Assembly (NCBI RefSeq): GCF_019973615.1
Contig: NZ_AP024238.1
Coordinates: 1,922,001-1,986,000, forward strand
DNA from: Rhodoferax lithotrophicus
Lineage (GTDB): Bacteria > Pseudomonadota > Gammaproteobacteria > Burkholderiales > Burkholderiaceae_C
Direction of reading: 5' to 3'
Length of the DNA stretch: 64,000 bases
In this document: piece after piece, positions 26,621-34,966 of the stretch
Position numbering within the stretch: position 1 is the first letter of the stretch
How the letters are laid out: every line of letters starts with the position of its first letter
Made by a program: the position numbers and the translations under genes
Notes under the pieces: generated by a model
Databases searched by the model: none
Seen by the model: only the letters and a program-made list of their open reading frames with translations
Told to the model about the DNA's origin: nothing

Positions 26621-26833
26621 TTAGCCGCCGGTCACCGGGGCGATCAGGTCGATGCGGTCGGCCTGATGCAGCGGGGTCTGGTGGTACTGGGTGTTGGGCA
26701 CAAATTGCAGGTTGATGGCGGCGGCAAACGGGGGCGCAATGCCGAGGTGGGCCACCGCATCGGCCAGCGTGGCGTGGGCGGGCAACTCATGCGGCGTGCC
26801 GTTGATCAGCAGCTTCAGTGTGGCGGTGCTCAT
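26621..26833 (-). CDS. thiS: Sulfur carrier protein ThiS
   Basis: 70 residues, ubiquitin-like fold, ending in the obligatory GG (APVTGG) whose terminal glycine is adenylylated and thiocarboxylated. Start overlaps the thiO stop. ThiS supplies sulfur to ThiG. No dedicated thiF lies in this operon; the MoeB/ThiF-like protein at 36394-37146 could supply the adenylyltransferase. Confidence 0.94.
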   Translation of the reverse strand: MSTATLKLLINGTPHELPAHATLADAVAHLGIAPPFAAAINLQFVPNTQYHQTPLHQADRIDLIAPVTGG

Positions 26834-27894
26834 GGGGCGGTTACCGAGACCTCAAACTGCTCAGCCAGGGCTGAGTCTGCACCCTGCATGAGTTGCAGCA
26901 TGACATCGACCATGGCCGGGGCAATCAGGTAGCCGTGGCGGTACAGGCCGTTGACTTGCAGGCAGCGCGGGCCCAGGCGGCGCACGGCAGGCAGGTTGTT
27001 GGGCAGGGTCGGGCGGCACTGCGCCACCAGCTCCAGAATCCGTGCTTCGCCAAAACCCGTGTCCACGCTGTAGGCGGCGCTGAGTAACTCCATGGCGGAG
27101 CGCACACTCACCGGGGACAGGTCGTCCGATTCGATCTCGGTGGCCCCGATTTTGAAAATGCCGTTTTCCTTGGGGGCGATGTAGATCGGGTAGCGCGGAT
27201 GGATCAGGCGTGTCGGGCGCGACAAGTGCACGTTGGGGGCGTGGAGCATGGCCACTTCGCCGCGCACACCACGCACTTGGGACCACTGTGGCTGCGCCCC
27301 CAAGCCACGGCAGTCGAGCACCCAGTCGGCTTGGTCGGGGGCAAAGTCTCCGGGTTGGCGCGGGCTGTCCCAGTGCAGGGTCACGCCCCGTTGTTGCAGG
27401 GTCAGCCACAAGGCATCGAGCAACTGGTGGTTGTCCAACTGGCCTTCGCCGGGTAAATACAGGCCCTGGCTGAAGCGCCCGGCCAGGCTGGGTTCAAGCT
27501 GGCCGATACCTGGTGCATCCAGCGTGTGCAATGCTGGAATCTGTGGCAAGCGGGCATGGGTAGCCTGTAGCTGGTGGGTGAAGCGGGTGGCTTCAGCCTG
27601 GTCTTGCCGATGCCAGAGCACCAGCGTGCCTTGCTGCTGAAAGTACACAGGTTGCTTCAAATTGGAGAGCAGCTCAGGCCATCGAGACAAGCTGTAGAGC
27701 CCCATTTTGACCACAGAGTCTTCAGTGATGGCCGATTCTGCCAGTGGGGCCAGCATGGCGGCGGCGGCGCGGGCCGCAGAGTCCAAAGCTTGCGGGCCAC
27801 CGGCATCAAAGACCTCCAGCGTGTGGCCTGCGCGGGCCAGTTCGCAGGCCAGCAGGCGGCCCATCAGGCCGGCACCCAGAATGACGATCTTCAT
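26830..27894 (-). CDS. thiO: Glycine oxidase ThiO
   Basis: 354 residues from ATG at 27894. FAD-binding DAO fold with the N-terminal dinucleotide motif IVILGAGLMGRLLACELARAG and the C-terminal FAD contact NGLYRHGYLIAPAM. It oxidises glycine to the imine used by ThiG. The start overlaps the cytX stop (ATGA) and its stop overlaps thiS, so cytX-thiO-thiS-thiG are tightly coupled. Confidence 0.92.
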   Translation of the reverse strand: MKIVILGAGLMGRLLACELARAGHTLEVFDAGGPQALDSAARAAAAMLAPLAESAITEDSVVKMGLYSLSRWPELLSNLKQPVYFQQQGTLVLWHRQDQAEATRFTHQLQATHARLPQIPALHTLDAPGIGQLEPSLAGRFSQGLYLPGEGQLDNHQLLDALWLTLQQRGVTLHWDSPRQPGDFAPDQADWVLDCRGLGAQPQWSQVRGVRGEVAMLHAPNVHLSRPTRLIHPRYPIYIAPKENGIFKIGATEIESDDLSPVSVRSAMELLSAAYSVDTGFGEARILELVAQCRPTLPNNLPAVRRLGPRCLQVNGLYRHGYLIAPAMVDVMLQLMQGADSALAEQFEVSVTAP

Positions 27895-29222
27895 GCGCTT
27901 TGTCCAGCCAATGTCAGTGTGTTCGCTGGGCGTGTCAACCAGGCCAGCCCAAAGGTGAAAACCAATGTGGGCAGGGCGGAGCCCCATTGCGGCGCAAATT
28001 GCGCCAGCGCGTGGTAGACGCCAATACCGGCCAGCCAAAGCACGGCGGCACTCCAGTCCACCTGGCGGTTAGGTGTCGTGACCGGGGTGTGGGTGGTCGC
28101 CAGTCGCCCCAGAATCACGCCGTACAAGGGCACAAACACCGAACTGAGCATCAGCAAGAAGGGCTCCAGACTGTGCATTGGTAGCACCAGGGCCAGACCC
28201 GTGCACAACACCGCCAGCCCCAGACCCCATTGGCGCACACTCACAGCTGGTTTCAGGCTGTGGCCCGACACCGCGCCGGAGTACACGTCACCATAGGCGT
28301 TGTCGATCTCGTCCACCAAAATCAGGCTCAAAGCCAGCAGGCCACCTTGGGCCAGTAGCAAGGCCGTCACCAGATCGGTGCCCGGTTGCGCCACACTCAC
28401 CACCAACACGCCCAGCGCGTAACACCAGATGTTGGCCAGTGCATAACCCACCCAGGTGCCGCTCATGGCGCTGCGCCCGGACTTGCCGTAGCGGGCGTAG
28501 TCGGCCACCAGCGGCAACCATGACACCGGCATGGCAATCACCAGATCCATGGCGGAGAGCATACTCATGCTGCCGTCACCGGGGCGGGCCCAAAAGGCCG
28601 CAAAACCTTGTGCCTGCAACTGGCCACCAAATTGCCAGGTCAGCCACAACAGCGAGGCAATCACCAGCGGCAGCGCCACACGGCTGATCAATTTACGCAC
28701 CAATTGGGTCATTGAGCCGGACAACAGTAGCATCAGCACGCCGCCCCACAGCAAGGTGGTGAGCAGGTGACCTTGTGTGCTGTCCAAGTTCAAACCAAAC
28801 GACTGTTTGCCAATGGCGGCCGTGCCGTCACGCATGATGACCAGTTCAAAAGTGGTCCAGCCAATCAGTTGTGCCATGTTCAGCAGCACGGGCAGACGGG
28901 CAAAGGCACTGCCGTAGGTGGCGTGCATCAGCGCTGCGCTGGACAGGCCGGTCTGGCAGCCCAGCCGTGCGGTCCAGGCCAGCAAGCCTGCGCCCATCAA
29001 CGAGCCCAGCACTATCGCCATGGCCGCATCACGACTGCCCACGGCAGGCACCAGGTAAGCCCCGACCTGCATCACCAGCAGGCCGACACCCAGGCTGAAC
29101 CACAGCGAGGCGTGGTTGTGCCAGTTGAAGACCCGCTCGTTATGGGGCACGGGCGAAAGCGCCGAATTGGACGCAAGTATCGGCGTGGCTGGGGTTGACT
29201 CGGAAGAATGGGTGTGTGCCAT
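27891..29222 (-). CDS. cytX: NCS1-family hydroxymethylpyrimidine permease CytX
   Basis: About 443 residues with some twelve hydrophobic segments, nucleobase-cation symporter-1 type: the N-terminal FNWHNHASLWFSLGVGLLVMQ block is diagnostic. Its placement behind a TPP riboswitch and in front of thiO-thiS-thiG argues for uptake of the thiamin pyrimidine (HMP) rather than cytosine. Start could be ATG 29222 or 57 bp further upstream at 29279; the nearer one removes a low-complexity polar tail. Confidence 0.88.
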   Translation of the reverse strand: MAHTHSSESTPATPILASNSALSPVPHNERVFNWHNHASLWFSLGVGLLVMQVGAYLVPAVGSRDAAMAIVLGSLMGAGLLAWTARLGCQTGLSSAALMHATYGSAFARLPVLLNMAQLIGWTTFELVIMRDGTAAIGKQSFGLNLDSTQGHLLTTLLWGGVLMLLLSGSMTQLVRKLISRVALPLVIASLLWLTWQFGGQLQAQGFAAFWARPGDGSMSMLSAMDLVIAMPVSWLPLVADYARYGKSGRSAMSGTWVGYALANIWCYALGVLVVSVAQPGTDLVTALLLAQGGLLALSLILVDEIDNAYGDVYSGAVSGHSLKPAVSVRQWGLGLAVLCTGLALVLPMHSLEPFLLMLSSVFVPLYGVILGRLATTHTPVTTPNRQVDWSAAVLWLAGIGVYHALAQFAPQWGSALPTLVFTFGLAWLTRPANTLTLAGQSA

Positions 29223-29312
29223 CTGTTTGCTCCATGCAAAAGTTGGCAGGTCGGCGGTGTCGGCTGGGGTGATATTCAAGCCAGAGAAGGCGGCGAGAAC
29301 CCCGGATTCAAC

Positions 29313-29400
29313 ATGCTTCCCTGCGCGAGGATTACCTCAATCAGGTTCAAAGGGACTTTCTCAGTCGGCTCGCAGTTTGAATTGCGGGTCAACACCCCTA
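29313..29400 (-). promoter_or_regulatory. TPP riboswitch upstream of cytX-thiO-thiS-thiG
   Basis: On the minus strand it reads TAGGGGTGTTG, GACTGAGAAAGTCCC, TTTGAACCTGATTGAGGT, AATCCTCGCGCAGGGAAGC: all conserved parts of the TPP aptamer with a longer P3 arm than the copy at 8270. It lies about 90 bp before the cytX start. Confidence 0.95.
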
Positions 29401-29510
29401 GCGAATGCGCCCTTGATGGGGCGCGAGGAGGATTCTACTCAGCATCCCAGGCTCAGGCCCGCCACCTCATTGGGCGGTGACTAGAATGACCCCGCTGGTT
29501 CATTTTTTCA

Positions 29511-30026
29511 GTGTCACCGCTTTATCCATTCAAATCAGTGGCTCCAACACTCCCCTCATTCAAAATTCCGCAATCTATCCTGGTGGTGATCTACACCCCG
29601 GCGCTTGATGTGCTGCTGATCAAACGCGCCGATGCCGAGGATTACTGGCAGTCGGTCACCGGCAGCAAGGACAGCTTGTTGGAGACCTTTGAGCAAACCG
29701 CCCGGCGCGAGGTGTTGGAAGAAACCGGCATTGACTGCACCAGGGGGGCACATCTGGAGAACCATTTACACGACTGGCAGCTTGAGAATGTGTATGAAAT
29801 TTACCCACGCTGGCGGCATCGGTATGCGCCCGGGGTGGTGCACAACACCGAACACCTGTTTGGCTTGCAAGTGCCAGCAGGTATGGCCATCACACTCAGT
29901 CCCCGTGAGCACACGGCTTTTCAGTGGTTGCCCTACCAGCAGGCTGCGCAGGCGTGTTTTTCACCGTCCAATGCCGAGGCTTGCCTGATGCTGCCGCGTT
30001 TTGTCGCTCCCAAGGGGGGAATATGA
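29511..30026 (+). CDS. nudB: Nudix hydrolase, dihydroneopterin triphosphate diphosphatase-like
   Basis: 171 residues. The catalytic box is SVTGSKDSLLETFEQTARR with EVLEETGI; it has one residue more than the usual G-x5-E spacing, a form I associate with NudB of betaproteobacteria. NudB removes pyrophosphate from dihydroneopterin triphosphate in folate synthesis, and folE is 2 kb downstream on the same strand. Start is GTG at 29511. The stop overlaps the start of the next gene (ATGA). Confidence 0.82.
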   Translation: MSPLYPFKSVAPTLPSFKIPQSILVVIYTPALDVLLIKRADAEDYWQSVTGSKDSLLETFEQTARREVLEETGIDCTRGAHLENHLHDWQLENVYEIYPRWRHRYAPGVVHNTEHLFGLQVPAGMAITLSPREHTAFQWLPYQQAAQACFSPSNAEACLMLPRFVAPKGGI

Positions 30027-30760
30027 GCCGTCATATCATCCGCGTTGCCACCTACAACATCCACAAAGGTGTGCAGGGTATTGGCCCCTTGCGCCGGCTT
30101 GAAATTCACAATCTGGTGCTGGCGGTGGAGTCACTCGATGCCGATGTGGTGTGTTTGCAGGAAGTGCGTCAGCACAACCGCCGTGAGGCCCAACGTTTTG
30201 CGTTGTGGCCAGAACAGGGCCAGGCCGACTATCTGGCCCCGCAAGGTTATGAGGCGGTGTACCGCACCAATGCCATCACGCGTCACGGTGAACATGGCAA
30301 CGCCTTGTTGTCGCGCTGGCCGGTGCTGGCGCACCAGCATGAAGACATTTCAGATCATCGTCTGGAGCAGCGTGGTGTATTACATGTGACGCTTGCCGTG
30401 CATGGCCAGGAAGTGCATGTGCTGGTGGTGCATCTGGGCTTGGTGAAAGCCAGTCGGGTACGCCAGGTGGCACAGCTTCAGCGCTTTATTGCGCGTGAAA
30501 TCCCGCATGATGCTCCGCTGTTGGTGGCGGGTGACTTTAATGATTGGGGCTCGCGTGTGCAAGAGACCTTGGCACAGGTTAACTTGTATACGTTCGGGGT
30601 GTCGCAGCCGACATTTCCATCGCGCCTCCCCTTGGCCCAATTGGACTATGTGTTTGCCCGTGGTCTCCAACCTCTGAGTTTGACCGTACCCCATGGGCGG
30701 ATATGGTGGCGCATGTCAGATCACTTGCCTTTGATTGCTGAATTCGCCTTGACCGATTGA
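30023..30760 (+). CDS. ybhP: Endonuclease/exonuclease/phosphatase family protein, YbhP-like
   Basis: 245 residues from ATG at 30023. EEP fold with VATYNIHKGVQG, DVVCLQEVRQ (Mg-binding glutamate), VLVVHLGLVKASR, LLVAGDFNDWGS and the terminal SDHLPLIAEF. It precedes clsB by 7 bp, the same pairing as ybhP-clsB in E. coli, so a role tied to phospholipid head groups or membrane maintenance is possible but unproved. Confidence 0.85.
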   Translation: MSRHIIRVATYNIHKGVQGIGPLRRLEIHNLVLAVESLDADVVCLQEVRQHNRREAQRFALWPEQGQADYLAPQGYEAVYRTNAITRHGEHGNALLSRWPVLAHQHEDISDHRLEQRGVLHVTLAVHGQEVHVLVVHLGLVKASRVRQVAQLQRFIAREIPHDAPLLVAGDFNDWGSRVQETLAQVNLYTFGVSQPTFPSRLPLAQLDYVFARGLQPLSLTVPHGRIWWRMSDHLPLIAEFALTD

Positions 30761-30767
30761 GCGCAAG

Positions 30768-31970
30768 GTGAAGTTGCAACGTCATTCGGGTCACCAACTA
30801 CAGCTGTTGCAAGGCTCTAACGCTTTTTTTGAAGCCATGGTGCAAGCCATGGATGCGGGCTTACATGAAATTCGGCTCGAAACCTATATTTTGGATGTAC
30901 ATGGCGGGGCTGAGCAAGTCATGCAAGCCTTGGAGCGTGCCGCCTTGCGTGGTGTGTCGGTGGCCCTGGTGGTCGACGGGGTGGGTACCCCCGCATTACC
31001 TGCGCCATGGCCGCAGCGGCTAACGGCTGCGGGTGTGCAGTGGCGGGTGTTTGCCCCCCTGGGGCGCTTGGGCCTGTTGCTGCCCAGTCGTTGGCGGCGT
31101 TTGCATCGCAAGCTGTGTGTGGTGGATGGTGAAATAGCCTTTTGTGGAGGCATCAATGTGCTGGATGATTGGTTTGACCCGAATCACGGTGCACTTCAAG
31201 CCCCCCGCTTTGATTTTGCGGTACGTGTGACAGGCCCCTTGGTGCAAGAGGTGCATGCGGTCATGAGCCAGTTCTGGTGGCGTATTCAGGCGGCGCAGCG
31301 GGCTAAGCAGGTGGACTGGAAAGGTGCCTGGCAGGCCTTGCAGCAAGCGGTGCAAGACAAACGCCATGTTGGCATCACCCCAACAGCTGCCAATGGCGCA
31401 TTGGCTGAGCTGGTGCTACGCGACAACTTGCGTTATCGCACACGTATTGAGCGAGCATACCGGCAGGCGCTGGGGGATGCGCGGTATGACATTGTTTTGG
31501 CCAATGCCTATTTTCTACCTGGTCGCAAGATCCGCAAAAGCCTGATTCATGCCGCACAGCGCGGCGTACGGGTGCGCCTGCTGTTGCAGGGGCGTTATGA
31601 GTATTTCATGCAATTTCATGCAGCCCATGCCCTGTATGCGCCGCTGTTGGCGGCAGGGATTGAAATTTATGAATACACACCAAGTTTCCTGCACGCCAAG
31701 GTGGCGGTGGTGGACGGACGTTGGGCCACCGTGGGCTCCTCCAATATGGATCCTTTGAGTTTGTTGTTGGCACGTGAAGCCAATGTGGTTGTGCAAAACG
31801 AACTGTTTGCACAAGATTTGCAGCGCTGCCTGGAGCAGGCGATCAGGGTCGATGCGCAACGTGTTGACCCACTTCGGTACACCCAGCGTAGCCTGCGTCT
31901 CAAGGTTTTTGATGCGATGGCCTATCTGCTGATGCGTGTGATGTTGTTTTTAAATGGTAAACGCTATTGA
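30768..31970 (+). CDS. clsB: Cardiolipin synthase B
   Basis: 400-residue phospholipase D superfamily protein. Both HKD motifs are present: HRKLCVVDGEIAFCGG (near residue 110) and HAKVAVVDGRWATVGSSN (near 305). It condenses phosphatidylglycerol to cardiolipin at the inner membrane. GTG start, 7 bp after ybhP. The last codons and stop lie inside a copy of the dispersed palindrome (31964-32011). Confidence 0.9.
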   Translation: MKLQRHSGHQLQLLQGSNAFFEAMVQAMDAGLHEIRLETYILDVHGGAEQVMQALERAALRGVSVALVVDGVGTPALPAPWPQRLTAAGVQWRVFAPLGRLGLLLPSRWRRLHRKLCVVDGEIAFCGGINVLDDWFDPNHGALQAPRFDFAVRVTGPLVQEVHAVMSQFWWRIQAAQRAKQVDWKGAWQALQQAVQDKRHVGITPTAANGALAELVLRDNLRYRTRIERAYRQALGDARYDIVLANAYFLPGRKIRKSLIHAAQRGVRVRLLLQGRYEYFMQFHAAHALYAPLLAAGIEIYEYTPSFLHAKVAVVDGRWATVGSSNMDPLSLLLAREANVVVQNELFAQDLQRCLEQAIRVDAQRVDPLRYTQRSLRLKVFDAMAYLLMRVMLFLNGKRY

Positions 31971-32011
31971 AAATGTAGCTTCTCATGCAATGAATACAAG
32001 CGCTATAGGCT
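31964..32011 (-). repeat. Dispersed palindromic element, copy 5 (contains the clsB stop codon)
   Basis: On the minus strand: GCCTATAGCGCTTGTATTC, ATTGCATGAGAAGC and TACATTTTCAATA match the repeat from left to right. The clsB TGA at 31968 is part of it. Confidence 0.7.
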
Positions 32012-32071
32012 AATAACCTTAGTTTTAAAACACTGCTACGATTCAGCCCTGATTATTTTTATCGGTACATC

Positions 32072-32773
32072 ATGAACCCCATAGAACAAGACGAAGGCAC
32101 ACCGGTATCGGTCAAAATCCGTGAACGTATTGAAGCCGCACGCAAACGCTTCCATGCCAATGACAATATTGCAGACTTTATTCAACCAGGCGAGCTTGAG
32201 AGTCTGCTGGATGAAGTTGAAGAAAAAATGAAGGGCGTACTCAGTAGTTTGGTGATTGATACGGAGCATGACCACAACACGGACAACACCGCACGGCGGG
32301 TGGCCAAGATGTACCTCAAAGAGGTTTTTCAGGGGCGTTATGTGAAGTCGCCCGAGATCACTGAATTCCCCAATGCAGAGCACCTGAATGAACTGATGAT
32401 CGTCGGCCCGATCACGGTGCGCAGTGCTTGCAGCCACCATTTTTGCCCGATCATGGGAAAAATATGGATTGGGGTTTTGCCCAATGAACACACCAATGTG
32501 ATTGGTTTGTCCAAGTACGCACGTCTGGCCGAGTGGGTCATGGGCCGCCCGCAGATTCAGGAAGAGGCGGTGGTGCAACTGGCTGACTTGATCCAGCAAA
32601 AAACCCAACCCGATGGTTTGGCCATCGTTATGGAGGCGACCCACTTTTGTATGGGATGGCGTGGTGTCAAGGATGTCGACAGCAAGATGATCAATTCTGT
32701 GATGCGCGGCAGTTTCCTGAAAGATGCCAACTTGCGCCGTGAATTTTTGTCACTCATTCCCCGGAAAGGTTAA
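32072..32773 (+). CDS. folE: GTP cyclohydrolase I
   Basis: 233 residues. FolE turns GTP into dihydroneopterin triphosphate, first step of folate/pterin synthesis. Zinc and active-site motifs: TVRSACSHHFCPIMG near residue 115, IGLSKYARLAEW, and THFCMGWRGVKD near 190. It is followed after 2 bp by a BLUF photoreceptor gene, so both are probably one transcript. Confidence 0.93.
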   Translation: MNPIEQDEGTPVSVKIRERIEAARKRFHANDNIADFIQPGELESLLDEVEEKMKGVLSSLVIDTEHDHNTDNTARRVAKMYLKEVFQGRYVKSPEITEFPNAEHLNELMIVGPITVRSACSHHFCPIMGKIWIGVLPNEHTNVIGLSKYARLAEWVMGRPQIQEEAVVQLADLIQQKTQPDGLAIVMEATHFCMGWRGVKDVDSKMINSVMRGSFLKDANLRREFLSLIPRKG

Positions 32774-32775
32774 CC

Positions 32776-33198
32776 ATGTTGGTTCGTCTGCTTTACGCAA
32801 GTCGGTCCGTGGACTGTAGTCCTGAGGCCATTGAATCCATCTTGCACCAGTCACGTGAGCACAACCCGCACTCTGGTGTGACCGGTGTACTTTGTTATGG
32901 TGGGGGCATCTTTTTGCAAGCCATCGAAGGCGGACGTATGGCCATCAGCGAGCTTTACGGCCACATTCAGCGTGACCCGCGCCACAAGGACGTGGTGTTG
33001 TTGCACTACGAGGAAATTTCAGAACGCCGCTTTGCGGGCTGGACCATGGGCGAGGTCAATATGAGCCGTATCAATGCCTCCATCTTGCTCAAGTATGCAG
33101 AAAAGCCCGAGCTGGACCCTTATTCGGTGTCAGGCAAGGTGTCTTTGGCACTGCTGGAAGAGTTGATGGCCACGGCCTCCATCATTGGCCGAGCCTGA
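32776..33198 (+). CDS. BLUF-domain blue-light sensor
   Basis: 140 residues, essentially one BLUF domain. The flavin-binding features are visible: RLLYASRSVD (tyrosine), SREHNPHSGVTGVLCY (asparagine), GGIFLQAIEGGR (glutamine) and the RFAGWTMGEV tail. No output domain is fused, so it must act on a partner. It starts 2 bp after folE with its own good ribosome binding site (GGAAAGG). The link between light sensing and pterin synthesis is unexplained. Confidence 0.93.
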   Translation: MLVRLLYASRSVDCSPEAIESILHQSREHNPHSGVTGVLCYGGGIFLQAIEGGRMAISELYGHIQRDPRHKDVVLLHYEEISERRFAGWTMGEVNMSRINASILLKYAEKPELDPYSVSGKVSLALLEELMATASIIGRA

Positions 33199-33234
33199 AC
33201 GCGGCTTGCGCAAATTTCGCTGAAGGAGGCTCCC

Positions 33235-34116
33235 TTGGCGCTGGTGTCTCAAACTTCATTTGATCCGCCTGCACTTTTACTGGGTTGCGACTTTTCCAGT
33301 GCACCAACTACCAGAAAAAGTATCGTTTTAGCCTTGGGGTGCTTTAGAAATAAGCGTGTAACGCTCTCGAAACTAGAGCGATTCAGTTCACTTTCGGCTT
33401 TTTCAAGCTGGCTTAACCAAACCCAATCCTGGGTCGGTGCATTCGATTTGCCTTTCGGCTTGCCGCGTGAGTTGGTGCATACCCTGAGGTGGCCAAGCGA
33501 ATGGCAGGCTTGTATGGCGCACTATGCAGCGCTGAGCCGGGAGGATATCCGACAAGTATTTGCAGCTTTTTGCGCAGCGCGCCCTGTAGGTGGCAAATTT
33601 GCCCATCGCTCAACGGACCTGATTGCCGGGTCGAGTCCCAGCATGAAATGGGTCAATCCGCCGGTGGCGTTCATGATGCATGCAGGTGTGCCTTTGTTGC
33701 TGCAGGCTGGGGCAACGTTGCCGGGTTTGTATGCGCCTGCTGCGGAATCCTCTGATCGTGATACGGCACCCTTGAAGGTGGCTCTGGAGGCTTACCCCGG
33801 CTTGTTGGCACGTGAGGTTCTGGGTCACCGAAGCTACAAAGCCGATGACAAAGCACGCCAAACCCCAGAGCGTCTGATTGCCCGCAAAGACCTGATCACC
33901 GCTTTGGAACAAGGGCGGACACGTCTGGAGATGCATTTAAAACTCTCGCACGCACAGCGTGATGCCTTGGCCGATGATGCCAGCGGTGATGCCCTGGATG
34001 CTGTGCTGTGTCTCATGCAAGCCGCATGGGCGAGTCGCCGCCATGAAGAAGGTGCCGTGATGTATGGCTTGCCGCCCGATACAGACCCTCTTGAGGGCTG
34101 GATCATCACGGCTTGA
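33235..34116 (+). CDS. DUF429-family protein of unknown function
   Basis: 293 residues starting with TTG after a strong AAGGAGG site. The N-terminal LLLGCDFSSAPTTRKSIV and later WVGAFDLPFGLPREL, VALEAYPGLLAREVLGHRSYK and DALDAVLCLMQAAWA follow the RNase H-like pattern with acidic residues of the DUF429 group, whose function is unknown. It follows the BLUF gene by 37 bp on the same strand. A stretch near 33326 resembles the dispersed repeat. Confidence 0.72.
   Translation: MALVSQTSFDPPALLLGCDFSSAPTTRKSIVLALGCFRNKRVTLSKLERFSSLSAFSSWLNQTQSWVGAFDLPFGLPRELVHTLRWPSEWQACMAHYAALSREDIRQVFAAFCAARPVGGKFAHRSTDLIAGSSPSMKWVNPPVAFMMHAGVPLLLQAGATLPGLYAPAAESSDRDTAPLKVALEAYPGLLAREVLGHRSYKADDKARQTPERLIARKDLITALEQGRTRLEMHLKLSHAQRDALADDASGDALDAVLCLMQAAWASRRHEEGAVMYGLPPDTDPLEGWIITA
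33326..33362 (+). repeat. Possible degenerate dispersed element, copy 6 (inside the DUF429 gene)
   Basis: TTTTAGCCTTGGGGTGCTT then AGAAATAAGCGTGTAACGC follows the left two thirds of the repeat, compared with the copy before thiD. Only moderately convincing. Confidence 0.3.
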
Positions 34117-34127
34117 TGGACTCCAGC

Positions 34128-34964
34128 TCAGCTGCGCTTGGTGATCAGGGTGTCCTGGAGCTTGGCCGCCAGTTGTGAAATGGCCAAGGCAGCCGGGCAG
34201 CCTGGTAAAGACTGCATGAGAAGCTGGCGTTTCATCACGGCCATTCGGACGGATGGGTCAGCCGGAATATCACCCATGTGAACCAGCCGCACATTCTCGC
34301 CAGGCTTGGCCACGACAAAACGGTCCAGCACCTGTTGTAGTTGGGTAGTGATGGCGCGCCCGTCACCCATACGGGCGGTCTGATTGATCACCATGCGGAT
34401 GAGTCTGCGCTTTTGCTCACCGACCAGTACCTTGATGGTGGCATAAGCATCGGTCAAGGACGTCGGCTCGGGGGTGGCAACCACCAGCACTTCGGAGGCC
34501 AGCGATACCGCAAACAACACCACGTCAGAAATGCCGGCACCGGTATCGAGCAACACAATGTCATAGTGCGGCAGCAGGCCTGAGATGATGCGCAAAAAGT
34601 CGTCACGCACATTGGGTGTCAGGCGGGAGTATTCGACCATGCCGGAGCCTGCCAACAGCACAGAAAAGCCACCTGGCGCACGCACAATGGCTTCTTCCAG
34701 TTTGGCCTTGCCGGTGAATACGTCATGCAAGGTGATTTTGGGGTACAGGTTCAACACCACATCCAGATTGGCCAAGCCAAGGTCGGCATCCAGCACCAAA
34801 ACCTTTTGTCCGCGCTTGGCCAATGCAGCAGCCAGATTGGCCGAAACAAATGTTTTGCCTACGCCGCCTTTGCCGCTGGTGACGGCCAGCACTTTGCCAA
34901 GTGGCTTAAGCGGCACTTTGGCTGGTGTACTTTCCGGTAGGGATGGATTCAAGATGTCGTTCAT
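34128..34964 (-). CDS. MinD/FlhG-type ParA-family ATPase
   Basis: 278 residues with deviant Walker A SGKGGVGKTFVSANLA, VLDADLGLANLDVVLN and DIVLLDTGAGISDVVLF. It lacks the C-terminal amphipathic membrane helix of MinD and is closer to FlhG, but no flagellar genes are in the window. It is 2 bp downstream of a GGDEF gene, forming a two-gene operon. It might position or regulate a polar structure in response to c-di-GMP; this is inference. Confidence 0.82.
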   Translation of the reverse strand: MNDILNPSLPESTPAKVPLKPLGKVLAVTSGKGGVGKTFVSANLAAALAKRGQKVLVLDADLGLANLDVVLNLYPKITLHDVFTGKAKLEEAIVRAPGGFSVLLAGSGMVEYSRLTPNVRDDFLRIISGLLPHYDIVLLDTGAGISDVVLFAVSLASEVLVVATPEPTSLTDAYATIKVLVGEQKRRLIRMVINQTARMGDGRAITTQLQQVLDRFVVAKPGENVRLVHMGDIPADPSVRMAVMKRQLLMQSLPGCPAALAISQLAAKLQDTLITKRS

Positions 34965-34966
34965 AT

